A stretch of 64,000 bases of DNA from Spinellus fusiger (taxonomy: Eukaryota > Mucoromycota > Mucoromycetes > Mucorales > Phycomycetaceae). Location of the stretch: NCBI GenBank assembly GCA_025094145.1, contig JALLLS010000078.1:100362-164361 (forward strand). Reading direction: 5' to 3'. The position numbers and the translations under genes were made by a program. Under the pieces are notes generated by a model, which was not told where the DNA came from, ran no database searches, and saw only the letters and a program-made list of their open reading frames with translations. Positions 1 through 13,369 of this stretch are shown here, one piece after another. Numbering within the stretch: the first letter of the stretch is position 1; every line of letters starts with the position of its first letter.

Positions 1-1312
1 ACACTAAAGAATTGCTTAGTAGTTTCATAATATAGGGAATTATGGTGTATAGTTTATGCACTTTCTCATACATTCTTGATTCATTTCTGTATAAATGCTA
101 AACCGGTGATAAGCCATTCCCACTGTTATCAAGGAATATTCAATATACTACTCTCTTTGCAGCTCATTAAAAGAAGAAAAAATGTGTATGGTATTGCAGC
201 AAAGGACATGAAATATTGATTTACAGTTATGCTTTATTCATTATTAAATGAAGGAACAATTTATGTTATAAGCAGTATGGCCCTGTCTTCTTATTATCCA
301 AGTAGTACACTGGTGATCGCTCATTCTTGTCTAAACGGGCTAACTTTATGTCTTTTTCTAGTGAATGCATTCTATAGAGACATTTATGTCCTTACACCGT
401 TATTTTTGTCTCTAATTTACCTGATAAAGAGTGATATAAAGTATGTCAAGCACAAAATACCGAGTGTAAGTTTCTATTGATTTTTTTCTACTTTCTACTC
501 AATAAATGCAGAAATGTTCAGTCTAGAAATATCTCTATACCATTCATATACAATAAGGTAGTTGAATATTTCAAGTAGCACAGACTTATCAGTATACTAA
601 AAGACACACTTGGCCTATGTAACTATCATTTGAAATATCACTACAAAGACTAAGCCAATTGAATACGAGTGTGGCTTATACTACTGGTAAAATGAAGTAG
701 AGATCTAAATTCATAAAGTAACTACATAAGGAATAAAACTTAAAAGCAACATAATAACCTCTCAAACACAGAGTTTTTGTTTATCAGCTAATCTATGACT
801 ATAATCATATTTGAAAAATACAAAAAATAAACTGTTGACGGATGCTTTATTAGTATTTTTCATCATTCATTGGTAAGAATTTTCGGCATTTGAGTAGTGA
901 TCAAGACTGTGTTATGGTTTGGTATTATGCCATAAGCATTGCCCACTCATCCTAAATACAGAGTGGTTGAGTATTTTTATTAGCACATATTGCTTTCTCA
1001 CTAATTTATTTCATCTTTACCTAGCAAATTAGGGTGCAAAAGTAAAAACTATAACAATAGTAATGTAATAGTTGTGGTACATAAAATAGTATATTAATAG
1101 TATGCTGCCAAATAGCATTCTTTGATACTTTCTGTTGGTGTAATTGTAGTTTTTATGTTGATAGAAGACTATTTTCATTTGTAATATTCTATACTATGGT
1201 GGCTTATATTTTTTTGAGTGTGTAGGGTCTAAGTCATTGCTCTAGCAATGCTTCTCTATTCTTTCTTTAAGAAATAATGATATAGAGTAAAGCACCACAG
1301 ACTTCTTATAAT

Positions 1313-1348
<36 letters not shown>

Positions 1349-4300
1349 GTGATTAATAACATCACTTATTATCGAAGTTATCTCTGTACCTTTGTATTTA
1401 TTCAAAATAAATAAACAGCTATCCAATCATCAAACCATTAAATATTCAGCTTATGTCCTAAAACATTGTCATGCTATTTCATAAGGGAAGCCCAACCACT
1501 ACCTATCATAATTATCTAATACACTGTATTTTATAACGGCAGTTTAAATGATGATGATGATATTTTTTTTTTTTACAAAAAAAAAGTGCATTATTTGCCA
1601 CATTTCATTATTTTAGTAGAAAAGGCTATAAGATAACAACCCTGAGATGAATGTAGTTGTTATGGACGTTGTAAATTAGTTTCAAGGAATCAAGTATATT
1701 ATTTAAAACAAAGTTCTCGGGTTCATCGTATATCTATTGACATGAGAGGAAACCAAATGCCAACCCAAAAAAGGATCAAGAGTGGGTAATCAGAAAAAGA
1801 AATATAAGATATTTATCAGATAAGGTGGCCAACCTATAAAAGTGGATATTCAATAGCTCCCTAACATAAGTCTAATTTTCATGATAGAACCTCTATAATT
1901 ATTATGACTGATAGAAATACACCCACATAAAAGAGTACACCATGAATATTGAAGGATAAATTGACTTCTTGAAGAAGATTTATCACTACAGTTTAGCAAT
2001 GTGTCTTTATGGACCCAAATCTATTGAATATCTTTAGATGTATTCCGATCATTCTATTCAGGGTGTAACTGTATCATGAAAGAATCAGAAGTGTAGTGAC
2101 ACTGTTATTATCCTGGCTTATCTTATTCAGAACAATGATCCGAATTTAGTAGAGTGTCTAACTTGTGGGTAAATAGTACAGAAGTGGGATTGTTCTGTAT
2201 AATTACAGACTCACTAAATATAGTGTAATGTAAAAGGAGTATATAATACTTACAAGCAGCCACCATCTTTGACAATTAAGATACCTTGACTACATCGCAA
2301 CATTGTTATTATATTTGTTGAGACTGATGCTATTAACTAAATGCTATTTTTGGGAGTGAATGCTCTCTGTACTCGTTGATCTTATCTTTAATTCAATTCA
2401 AGAATAACCCCATCAATAGCACAAGGCACCCAATGAAAATATAGCATAAAGATGGAAGAGAAGAGTTGCTAAAAAATATATTCAAATAGGCCACGTTAGT
2501 TTATCCCAATCATATTTAATATATTTTAAGGTACTTGCATTGGCTTTTATTATTAATGTATAGGGTTTTCATATTGTCTGCTACTTTTGATTTCATAAGT
2601 ATACCTGGGTATACTATTTATTCTTATCTTATATGTACATATGGCATTTACTATCATCGCTCTCCAAAGACACCCTTGATTATTTATGTTATTCAGTCAT
2701 TTATAGCTGTTCCAAAGGGGGCTTTTTTTTGTTACTAATGCTAACTCCACCCTCTTTTAAATATTATGTTTATTAATCATTTCTAGATTTGTTATGATGT
2801 AAAGTTCTAGTAGTTGCTTTCATATCAACTAATACATGCTTAGCAAATAGTACTCCCTCAAACTCAGTTTACTTCTCCCAGCAATTTAGTCCCTATAGGG
2901 TAGTATTTATTGTCATTATTTTATCGATTGACCTGTATTCTAAGGAAGCTCACTCATAAAGAGTTAATCCATAAAGAATACCTACTAGAGCAGCATTAGA
3001 ATATTGAGAAAAGAGAAGACTAAAAGTCAGAATAAATATATAAATAACTATACTAAATAACTTGTATTCGCTGCTATTTTAGATAGATTAGTAGTTTAGT
3101 TCACTCTTTCTAATTATTCAATAAGTGTCGTTACCCTTTTAATAATTGTTCATGTTATTCCCAAAAGGTATTATAGTAAAGAAGTGTAGGACATGACATT
3201 TGTTAGTAGCACTGTATTTACTTGCACATGATCTTGTTCACTTATACAATAGAAGCATATGTTCTATTCCTTATGCCTACTCATGAGTATGAGTATGAAA
3301 TCACCAGTCACTGTTTGAAGTAGCATTCCAAGCTAAAGAACATGCACAAGATTTGTAGATATTTCTCTCATGGGTCACACCACACATTCCTTACTATTAT
3401 TTCATACTGCATCATGTGATGTGAAGCATACACGTCATTTGTGGACACATATCTCTTTAAGTTTTAATATAGTACGTGAAAAGGATGATATATTCCAAGT
3501 ATGCCCAATGCACAAGTGTCAAATCATACTGATAGAAATATATTCTTCTGAGCCTATTATAGTCTTTCTTTCCGATGACCGATGATCAGATTCTTACCAA
3601 TAAAAGGCAACGCTAAGACTACAGGTAGAGTTGGGGAAGAGTTTTCTTATGTCTTTATCTCATCATCCTACTTGATACACTAAAGAGCCAATACAAAAAA
3701 GGTTTTATGACAAGCTTATCACTTATGATTGGCTAAGAGCCCCTCAATTATTACAAACCTTGCTGCTTAGTAGAAACCATCATATCCCACTTTGATGGCT
3801 ATTTATCAGTTCAAAAAATTTAAACAGGTCTTTCTGGCCCTGTGCTATAAATTTGTAAATTGGATCTGTTTTTTATAGCTCTTCTCCATTGGCTTTAGAC
3901 AGGCTCCATTCTTTTATCCGTCCGTGTATAAAAATTGCCTGATTATTTTCTTTATCTTTCATCATGTCACACCAGCATCACTTCTACAAAATAAGAAATA
4001 GAAACAAAAATGACTGGTATAGTGTGCACATTATGTTATACAATTCAATCTGCCTTGTCCTCTCTTTGTAGACTGCTGCAGCCTAAAATAGATAGCAGAT
4101 GGCAGGCGCAGAATGTTCAAATCGTCGATACATTGATCAATAGACATCTCATACAAATCTCGCTATTACACGCTATTCAGTAAAAGGGTATACAACACAT
4201 CCACTACAGCTTATATTCATGCGTATGTTGTGTTAGATTTATAGACACTATGATAGCCAATAAAAATAGTAATCAACCCCAGTCAACACTATAGTATTGC

Positions 4301-6502
4301 ATGCGTCTTGTGGCTGTCTGTCTTCTCAGACATTCCAACCTTGGATATAAATATAAAGGGTACAAGTAACAGTGCCAAAGTGCATGCAACCTAATATACA
4401 TGGAAATTAAAATACATTATTGTCACAGATAAAAAGCTAAAAATCAATTCAGCAAGAGTAAGCTAATAATAATAATAATAATAATAAAGTACTGCACACA
4501 TAAGATTCTTTTGCTTCTACATCTTAAGCCTCTTGCTAACATACAATGTATACACTACTCTTATGTCATTAAGACTGTTATGGGGCTCTTTTGTCTACCA
4601 ATGAATAAAGTCATTCCTGTTTTTATTTCATGGACAAAAAGAAAAGCCTATATTTAAGAGAAAAAAAAAGGAAAAAAAAACATTCAGCTTAATAAAGCAG
4701 TAATAATATCTATCCTCTTACTCATATTCTATCCTGCAACTCTTCCTATAAACCTTATCCTTTGTACACTATGAGATAGGACATCCCTTAGTGTTGAGGG
4801 GAAATTGAGAGAGAAAGAGAGAGACAATAGCGTCAACTCCGCATAAAAGGCATTCTGAGGCCCTTTTCTACATTTACACCGATGACATTCCCTGGTCCCA
4901 CTCTAAAGGACAGAAACATTACCGATCTTAAATCTAATAATAATAATAATAAGATAAATGCACAGATTATAGACATATTCCATTTCCTGTTCATTCTCCC
5001 TAACTATTCACAGCAATAGAAACAGTTGATTCTTGGGTTTTATATTTGCGTACACTGAAGGAGAAGGAGGGGGTGATTCTGGAGTATTATACTTTTGTTG
5101 TCCTTTATTTATCTTTTAATGAGTTTCAACAGCACGCAACAAAGAATGAACAAGGCGTACAAGCAGGAGGAGTCTAGGATTCATTCTATAAAAACAATTA
5201 AATCCATACCAATACTGTATTCTTTAGATATTTCGATGATAAACTCAAAAGTTCAAGTTACCAGCCTTGTCATTGTGCATTCCACTATTTCCTATGTGCT
5301 CTATAAGTTACTACGCATCTGCTTGTATCTTTTTATTTATCTTCTAGTTCAACAGATTCACTCAGAGAGACCCATGTCCCAAGAAGAAGAGGAAGAAGAA
5401 GACAGCTGTGGGTATATGTGCACAGGGATCTTTTCATTAAGAAGATTGTAATGATTCTTCTTCTTCTACCAAGATATTTGCTTCATTCGAACCTGTTACA
5501 ATAATTAAGGGGTCAAGCATAACAAAAGTCTATTTGAAAATAAGCGATTGAACATTTATTTGGACTCGAAAGTTTTTATTTTATTTTATTTTTTATTTTT
5601 TATTTTATTTTTTATTTTATTTTTTATTTTATTTTTTATTTTATTTCTTATTTTATTTCTTATTTTATTTTTATTTTTATTTTTTTGTTTTCCTACTCCC
5701 TTGTTTTTGCTAGACAGTGAATGTATCCATGCCAATGTGTCTTGTGGATACCACCCAATCCACTGCACTGTTTTCACTGCACCGTCCACTGCACTGTCCA
5801 CTGATCTATGGATTTGCTTGTCAAACGAGTCATTCACCCTGTAAATCATTTAATACATTATTTGGTACATCCCTTTGCAAGTCCCTTTCAAATTCACTTT
5901 TTGTAATCCACTGAATTGTATTATTTTCTTTCTCTGTAGTTTCCCCCATTTCTCAAGTGCCTTTATTTTCTTTCATTCTTCACTGCCTTTTATTTTGAAA
6001 CACTCCTGGAACTCTTTCATAGGAGAAAGAGAAGGCCTATCGGAGTGTTTTGTTTGGCGGAGAAAGTCATCGCAGTCCTTGATTACACGACTGGCCTACC
6101 TTGAGCCTTTTTAGCAAAATACTATCTCCTTTTTCATGCTTGGCTTTTTGGCCTTTCCTACTTTCTTCGTAGTTTCTTCGGTCAGTCAAAATTGAAAGTG
6201 ACGTCCAAACTCACTTCCACACTCCGCAGACTGGATTTTTATTCACGGGCGCTCTATTTTCTAACTTTTCCCTTTTTTCCTTGCATGGTCTTGTACCAAT
6301 TCTTGCACTCATTGACCCAACTTTCTCTCTTTCACCGCATTTTACACTTGATTCTAAGCTCTTCATTCCTTTATTCTCCTTCTTTGTGTGTATATACCAA
6401 AAGAGAGATAGAAAGAAAAAAGAGAAAGAAAGAAAAAACGCCCATACTGCACCCTTCTTTGTACCTAAATTACAACAGCCTATTAGCTTGCAGAACTACA
6501 CA
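1..6502. other. AT-rich intergenic region, no gene recognised
   Basis: No open reading frame here is long or conserved enough to call, and I found no tRNA or rRNA. The stretch holds trinucleotide AAT arrays near 1317-1346, 4467-4487 and 4936-4952, a GA-rich stretch near 4807-4826, and a long T-rich array at about 5575-5690. A small tandem array of a CACTGCAC-like unit lies near 5757-5803. The last few hundred bases before 6503 are pyrimidine-rich and probably form the promoter and 5' leader of the histidine kinase gene. Confidence 0.6.
5575..5690. repeat. TTTTA/TTTTTTA microsatellite
   Basis: About 115 bases of repeated TTTTATTTTA units that drift to TTTCTTATTTTA. The apparent ORFs on both strands here encode only Phe/Leu/Ile or Lys/Asn runs and are artefacts of the repeat. 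Confidence 0.85.
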
Positions 6503-9500
6503 ATGAACATTGAGTCGAGAGAACACTACACTGCAGACAACAACAAACAGTCCCCAATAGCATTTCCATTTACGCATGCATCTATTCTATTACAGTCACT
6601 CCATGTGTCAACCTATGACTTGGTGGGCAAGCCCTTCCTAGATGCACTTGTAGGAGAAATTGCAAAGGTAACTCATGCTCAGACAGTCATACTTCAAGAG
6701 CTACTGCCACTAGAAGAATCAAACACACTGGCAGAGTCGAGCTTAGATTCACAGCCAGGCTCTGCTAAAAAGACTCAAACAAACACTCCAGTCTTGCCCA
6801 ACCAGCCCCTGCCTTCACCCACCTTTGACCGGCCAAACGACGACAGACTTACAGATGAAGAGCCCCTGCCATTTTCCAGTAAGCACCTCTTTGTGAGAGC
6901 TGTTCACTCGAATTCAACTCTTGAGTGCATGTAAGCGACCCAAACAAGACTTAGAAGAGTAGAGAGAGAGTAGAGAGAGAGGAGACAGTTACATCTAGAC
7001 CCTAATTCATACGCCCTGTCAGTGCACAACACACCACGCTTCCATTGGACTCACTTCAAGATACACCCTACATTCATGTACTAACAGAGGCGTCTTATGG
7101 ACTGCAGGATACAGTCGAGACACCCTCTTCTATGCCACCGTATCGCAGTTTTGCTGGTGTGCGTATCAGCAGCAACACCAATGGCACACCCATCGGATTG
7201 CTTTGCTTAATGACAGATCTACCCATGCATCCTTACGCCTTGTCTGCTGCCACTACACTCCTCCATGCATTAGAACCACGCGTCTCAAAAGAATTGGAAA
7301 GAATACGAGAAGAGGAAGAGTTAAAGAGAGCAAAAGATGCTGCCAAATTAGATGCTGAAAACAAAATCCGATTCTTAGCAGACATGAGCCATGAGATTAG
7401 GTAGGTGTGGTGAGTGGTGAACAGTGACTGATGGCATTGGATAGAACTCCTATGAATGCAGTAATTGCTCTGACTGATCTCCTTCTCCAAGAAAGATCTA
7501 CATTGAATGAGGAGCAGACTGAGCATTTGGAAGTCATTCAGACAAGTGGAAACCATCTACTGACGGTAACGTGTTTCTTTTTCCTTGTTCTTGTCTGTGC
7601 ATTTGGGTGCTTTTGTTTTAACACACATTTCGTGGAGGCATGCATCTGTGTAGGTTATCAATGATATTCTCGATATATCAAAAATCAACCATGATCCTCA
7701 ATTCAAACTGGAAAGCAGACGCTTCAGTCTACGCAAATGTGTCAAGGGTAATCTTCCTGATAAATAAGGTCAATGGTATTCACTGTACTTGTAGATGCAC
7801 TGAACATGGCACGCCACCAAGCCTCCATGAGCCAGCAGAATAAACTTGTATCAGTATTTGAATGCTCACCCGATACGCATGCTACAATGCCCCTCTCACA
7901 GATACTAGCAGACATTGAACACACACCTCTGCCCGTGCACAAGACAAAAACAGTGATTCCTCTCTTTTATAAGATTGACTCTGATGTGCCTGACCATCTT
8001 ATGGGCGATACCATGCGTCTAACTCAAATACTACTGAATCTCTGTTCCAATGCAGTCAAGGTGAGTCTAGAGAAGAAGGCCCTTCAAGAACACTCTATAG
8101 TTCACGAAAAAAGGAGGTATTCGAGTCTATATCAAGCAATATGTTCCTACACCCAGCCAGTCGGTTCAGCAGTCTTCACGATTGTCATTCAAACAACGGT
8201 ATGATGCCAAAATAGAGAGCATTTGGTCTACTGTCATGGGTAATAAACATACCAAGCGGCAAAAAGGAGACGCTCGTGCTGGCACAAGCGAGGAAGAAGC
8301 CGACGAAGAGACTAAGTGTGATAAGGTGATACTCGAGATTTCTGTCACAGACACAGGCATTGGTATTCCTGCTGATCGTCTTCCAAGGTTGTTTCGGTCC
8401 TTCTCTCAAATTGACATTTCAACTGCACGACGCTATGGTGGCACTGGACTGGGATTAGCCATCTCAAGCACACTAGTCAACCGCATGGGAGGAGGACTGT
8501 GGGTGGAATCTGAAGAGGGAGTGGGTTCTAGGTTTGCACTGACCTTACCCATGTCCATGGCGCCTATACGCTTAAAGGACCCTCCTCATTGTGAGAGCAT
8601 CAGTAATTTATTAGCCTCTCCCCCTTCTCCTAGCTCCATTGTCTCTGATGGCAGTAGTAGTGTGCATTCCATCTATGACAGATCCTACGACCATCAATCC
8701 TCTCCTCATCAGTACTACTCCAGCCCCTCTCGTCTGATTCCTTCCTTCTCACGTCAAAGTGCAGACATCTCCCGGACAGACATCTCTCGTACTGAGGCCA
8801 CCCTTGGGCCCTCGTCCTTCTGGACACCCCTCACATCCCCCCTGTACGCTTCTATACCCACCCCATCTCTCTCAGTAACGCCTGCTGAAACTCCTTCTCC
8901 TCTACCCCCTCCACGCACCACGGAGACAAAACGTCACTCCCCTCGAACTTACAGAGAAACAGACACTGAGAAATCTAGGATGCATACGGATCTCCCGAGA
9001 ACATCCCGTGCCACTGTCACCAAGCAACACTTCCATCATAGGAAGCCCGCCAATAATGAAGAGAATCTAGCCATACTATACCCCATCAAAATTATGCTAG
9101 CAGAAGATAATGTCTGTAAGGTCCTTTTTCTTATTTTTCTTATTTTTCTTATTTTTCTTATTTTTCTTATTTTTCTTATTTTTCTTCTTCTTATTTTTCT
9201 TATTTTTCTTCTTCTTCTTATTCTTCTTCTTCTTCTTATTCTTCTTCTGCTTATTCTTGTTGTTGATCTATTGGCCTTTCTGTTTTTGTTTTTATTTACT
9301 AGTAAACCAAAAGATAGCCATTAGTATTCTCAAGCGTCTTGGATACCATGACGCTGTGATTGCTAACAATGGGCGCGAAGTACTGGATCTCATGCGCACC
9401 ACAAAGTTTGATGTGATATTTGCAAGTATCTCCTCTGCCTTTGAATGCCTTGCACAGAATGCTCATTGCTTGTACAATAGATGGACCTGTACATGCCTGA

Positions 9501-9849
9501 GATTGATGGTCTTGAGGCGACACGTACGATTGTTGCTGAGCGTCAACAACCAGCACCCCATGAACCCCTTCTCAATGTATCAGATGTCTATATTATTGCC
9601 TTGACTGCCTCTGCCTCCAAACAAGACAGACAGATATGCATTGATGCAGGCATGAATGATTTCATTAGCAAACCTTTTACTATGATGGAGATGAAGGCAT
9701 CCATTAAGCACTGTGTTAGCAAGCGTAAGAAGCGAAGAAAAGCAGGGGAGCTTGTGGATGATCCAATGCTTGGGATTGAGAGCAGCACACCCACCACCCC
9801 TCTCATCACAGCACCCTTTGAAGAATCTGCCAAAGAAGCAACCCCATAA
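6503..9849 (+). CDS. Hybrid histidine kinase (GAF-HisKA-HATPase-receiver), soluble
   Basis: Sensor kinase that autophosphorylates on His and passes the phosphate to its own receiver Asp, normally onward to an HPt protein. Exons: 6503-6930, 7023-7400, 7445-7565, 7654-7747, 7795-8060, 8101-9115, 9303-9421, 9481-9849, giving 929 aa. I see no membrane segment or signal peptide, so it should be cytosolic. The N-terminus (about 20-230) resembles a GAF sensor domain. The H-box SHEIRTPMN (His266) is rebuilt across intron 2. The N-box [10 protein letters not shown] is at 420-429, DTGIGIP starts at about 513, and GGTGLGLAI follows. A Ser/Pro-rich linker of about 170 residues precedes the receiver, which has AEDN at 763-766, Asp809 in MDLYMP, Thr849 and Lys871. 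Intron 7 (9422-9480) is GC-AG, not GT-AG. Intron 6 is filled by a TTTTTCTTA microsatellite. The start ATG 6503 is the first that leads into the GAF region. The gene is convergent with the downstream proteasome gene, with about 158 bp between stops. Confidence 0.93.
9116..9302 (+). repeat. Pyrimidine microsatellite inside histidine kinase intron 6
   Basis: Tandem TTTTTCTTA units grading into TTCTTCTTCTTA fill most of the 187-base intron. The donor is GTAAGG and the acceptor is TTTACTAG. Splicing here restores the receiver motif AEDNVLNQKI across the junction, which fixes the intron limits. Confidence 0.85.
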
Positions 9850-9934
9850 TATTTACCCTCTTTTCTTTCTTCTTCTTTTCATTGCGACAAAGTGGTTGAT
9901 AAAAAAGAAAAAGATACGACTTATTTATTGCTTT

Positions 9935-9965
<31 letters not shown>

Positions 9966-10007
9966 CTTCTCTCTCTTTTTTTTGTTTTTTTTTAGTTATT
10001 AACCCCC

Positions 10008-11206
10008 TCAGTCTTCCATTTCCTCATCCAAAGACTCCTATAAAGAGTGAATAATTGTACAAAAGACAAGAGATCAAATGTGTGTTTTTCTTTTTTACCT
10101 TGGCCAGTCTTTCGGCTTCTTCTTTCATTTCCTTTGGTACAAACTGGTGCTTATACCTGGATTCAGGGCAAATCCAGCTGAGTTCCAACTCAAACTCCTT
10201 GTCTTTTGCGTCGTCATGGCAGGTGTAGATACTATATTCCATGTTCATCCATGGTCTAGGTAGAGTCAACTTACATGCGGGTGATTTCATTCACAGCCTC
10301 ACGCACTGTCAATTCCTCCAATTTGAGTTTCTCGATTTCTGTCTTGGCCACTGACTTTCCCTTGCCAACAGCACAGCCACGGTAGCCCTAAGGGGATAGA
10401 TGTTAGGTGCTAGGTTACTATGGACTGCACTCTTCAATGTACCCAGTAAACACCAGAAGGCTCAACCATGTATAAAGAGGGCTCTCCATCTGTCATTGTT
10501 CCAATGATAGTGCTGCATCCAAAGGGACGCACACTGGAGTAGAGAGTATAGGCAGATACATATTGGCCAATACGATCAGCAATGGTCTATCCATCAGCAA
10601 ATAACATGGGTGAATTCATCGTCCTTCATTCTATAAAGCAGTACAATGGAGACGACCCATCTACCTTTCCAGGAATAGGTTGACGGTAGATATCTCTCCA
10701 GGACTGAGCCTCATCACAGGCACGCTTAACAATGTGTCGACCGTCTGCTAACAAACCTGCAGTAGCCTACAAAAGAAACATATATATATATATATATATA
10801 CAATGAACAGTAGTGTTGGTAAGAACACACTTATACACAAAGTCACATTCTCCTGTAAAGAAAGACAAAAACAGCCCCACTTACAATACCAATGTGTAAA
10901 TCAGCACTCTGAATACGACGGTTGGCGTTTGCAACTAAAAGTTTGGACTGAACAAGCTTCTCTACTGCCAATACAACACCATCCTTCACACGCAGACCAA
11001 TAGCAGTACTATGCAATTCATAAGCTCATGATGATGTGTCGAGGGGTTATCCTACCCGCTATTATCAACGGCTTTGTTTGCATATTCAGCTTGAAAAACG
11101 CGTCCATCAGGTGAATAAGTGGACACTGAAAGATCATACTGGACTTGTGATAAGTGGCAGGTAAGACATTTCCAAGTAGACTTACGCCTGTTCCAATCGA
11201 AGTCAT
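10008..11206 (-). CDS. PRE10: 20S proteasome alpha subunit (PSMA3 / yeast PRE10 type)
   Basis: Outer-ring alpha subunit of the 20S core. Exons on the minus strand, in coding order: 11186-11206, 11056-11138, 10885-11008, 10665-10766, 10443-10586, 10275-10387, 10099-10231, 10008-10037. They sum to 750 nt, or 249 aa, the usual size. The start [19 protein letters not shown] is the alpha-subunit N-terminal signature. [26 protein letters not shown] and [11 protein letters not shown] follow in family order. The last exon codes for only ten codons including the stop and gives the acidic tail ESLDEEMED, typical of this subunit. That exon is easy to miss because the open frame runs past it into intron sequence. 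The intron at 10767-10884 contains a TA dinucleotide array. By family the subunit carries no catalytic Thr. Alternative: another alpha type, but N-terminus and tail fit PSMA3 best. Confidence 0.95.
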
Positions 11207-11885
11207 TTTTTATACAGTCCAAAAAGAAGAAAAGAAGAAAAGAACAGTAAAGAACAGCAGTAAAATATAGATGTATAGATGTATATAATATATATAATAT
11301 ATATAATATATATAATATAGAAAGATAGATAGGAAAAGAAGGGGGGTTTTTTCTTCTTTGGTCACTACTTAAGTCTCAAGCAATCTGTCTAGGAAACGAG
11401 AAAAAGAAGAAAAGAAAAAAAAAAAGGCCGCGTGTGCAGCTGGGTGACGCCTTGGCTCTTGCTAAATGCACCACAGCAGAGAGGCATACGATTACGTCAT
11501 ATATCTTTACCTGATAAAGATGGGCTATGTATTGAACCATTGCTATTAATCTATGGCTAATATAACACACATGGTATTTTGTGCTCATTGTGTATACTTG
11601 TTGGAGTATTCACCCATACCAGTGTTTATTTATAATATGGACTACAAATGATGTTGACTGACGATAGCATTTTATGAGCAGTATTTACGAATGATATTTA
11701 TTATTAACATGATAGAGAAAGAGATAAAGATGATGTTTATCGAATAATAAGGGCAGTAGTATTAGTGGTGGTATTAGTGGTGGTAGTAATAACAAGAACA
11801 AGAACAAGAACAAGAACAACCCTTCTAATAGTATCCATTCCTTTCTTCCCAAAATCAATTTACCAGCCAATAACTATTTACTAAG
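11207..11885. other. Intergenic: proteasome gene 5' flank and LEA2 gene 3' flank
   Basis: Purine/pyrimidine-rich stretch upstream of the PRE10-type gene, with an ATATAAT-type array at 11281-11320 and an AAGAAC repeat near 11790-11817. No gene was recognised. The short minus-strand reading frames here have no family features. Confidence 0.6.
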
Positions 11886-12934
11886 CTAATGGACTGTCCT
11901 GAGTACATTAATTAGAGACTTACTCATGACCATTTGCTCTACCTTTATGGGACAAGGAAATCGCGTCTTATCACGAATAGTAACAGAAAAGGGGAATCCC
12001 CATACACGGACAACAGGTGTAAGATCATAGTGAATGGTAATGTCTTGCTTTCTACCACCCAATAAGCCACATTTGCTAGCAATGTCCACCAACATCCCTT
12101 GATCAGTATTCCGACTGGCATCATAGTCAATTTGAAAGGGAAATGTGAAATGTGTGGTGGTATGGGCACCAATAGTGAGATGGCTGACCATTCCTCCACC
12201 CACTGGAATATCAGGAGAGGTGGGGTAGTAGGCCTAAGGTATAGGATGGCATGTATGAATAGACTGCATTGATTCCTATCTACACTTACAATGGCATTGA
12301 TGGATTCAAAATAAGCACTCTGGAAGTTCTCATTTACAACACTGATTTTTAGCCCAGTATTAAGGGTGAAGGTGGTGTTATCAAGATTCTTATCGAACAA
12401 AGCCAGTCCATTTGGATCTTCTGTTGGACCATCGAATCTCACTTGAGGCACTTTGAAATTGGCAATCACCACAGCAGCTAGACTACAGAGAACAATCACA
12501 CCAGAGAGTAGCAGCCAGCAGACCCATATGGCCCATACAGGAAGACATGAACAGCAACACCTAGATTTCTGTCTGGAATGTCTCTTTTCATCTAAAGAGT
12601 GTTTTCGCCTTTAGTACTGTAGTGTTTATGGCAGACCCACAGTCCTGTCCAACTCATCTTACCTATTTTATCACTGTCATCATGCAGCAGTGTTCTTTAG
12701 AGACAGAGAGGACAGAGTAGATCCAATACACAGAATAGATTCAATAGAGCCAGTAGGTTAGGCAGGTCCCTCATGCTTCCTTCATTCTGGAGCGGTTTCT
12801 TTTCCTTACAAAGTATTATGCTGTGTGACAGTGGGTGGGTGGTAGTGAGGATACAACGGCGGATGGTACTGAGCATCCTGCACCATCTCATAGGAGCTGA
12901 AACTTTTAAACTCATTCAGTGTCTTTGATCTCAT
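11886..12934 (-). CDS. Single-pass membrane protein with LEA2 domain
   Basis: Exons in coding order: 12810-12934, 12663-12694, 12290-12591, 11886-12233, totalling 807 nt and 268 aa. The N-terminal 60 residues are polar, with Tyr/Pro/His-rich YHPPLYPHYHPP. A basic, Cys-rich patch (RQKSRCCCSC) precedes one hydrophobic helix, roughly residues 68-92. The rest looks like the LEA2 / water-stress-hypersensitive-response fold: a beta-rich segment with TFTLNTGLKISVVNEN, then HFTFPFQIDYDASRN and a conserved-looking RVWGFPFSVTIRDKTRFPCPI. In fungi and plants, proteins built this way have a cytosolic tail and a lumenal or extracellular LEA2 domain; their role is not well defined. The 32-base second exon is supported by exact phase on both sides. 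Start: ATG 12934 preferred; ATG 12997 in the same frame is possible. A terminal intron near 11890-11925 could change the last few residues. Confidence 0.8.
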
Positions 12935-13369
12935 TCTCCTTCTTCTGATAGAGACCGTCTTCTCTAATGCTGAGAATAGAACAAGACAAATAAACACAAA
13001 GCAAAATGATAAAGATAAATCACTCTTGAATCAGGTACAGTTCAAAGTTCAAATGCTCATGGACCCCGCCTTTTACAGTCCGATATCAGTCACAATTGCA
13101 CGTGACCTTGAATTTTCCAGGTAGGAAGGACACTTTAAGAAGCACTTGTTTCTGTTCTTTGCGCGCCTTTTTTTTTTTTCTCTCTTTACAGTCCACTTTC
13201 TTTACTGGATATTTTTCTATTCTTTTTCTTTTTATTTTTCTTCTGCTGGAAGTAGGAAGAGTTCCTGTCTTTTATTCTTTATTTTCCTAAGAATACAGAA
13301 ATACAAAAAAAAAACATACACACACAAACAACAGCACAGCCCACTCTTCTACACTCTCTGGACACTAGA
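12935..13369. promoter_or_regulatory. Divergent promoter region between LEA2 gene and TRA1
   Basis: 435 bases between the LEA2-gene start (minus) and the TRA1 start (plus). It contains a long T/C-rich tract at 13165-13255 and an A-rich tract at 13303-13330 next to the TRA1 ATG. No specific factor site was identified. The shared-promoter role is inferred from the divergent arrangement. Confidence 0.5.

Noticed and set aside
229..480. 83-codon ORF with hydrophobic stretches near the left edge
   Set aside because: AT-rich translation rich in Leu/Ile/Tyr without family features, and no supporting splice structure. Not distinguishable from chance.
5548..5849. Overlapping ORFs on both strands (Phe/Leu-rich and Lys/Asn-rich)
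   Set aside because: Translations of the TTTTA microsatellite; no conserved motif and no start context.
9423..9480. Apparent frameshift in the histidine kinase receiver
   Set aside because: Fully explained by a GC-AG intron with a consensus GCAAGT donor; splicing gives an intact receiver.
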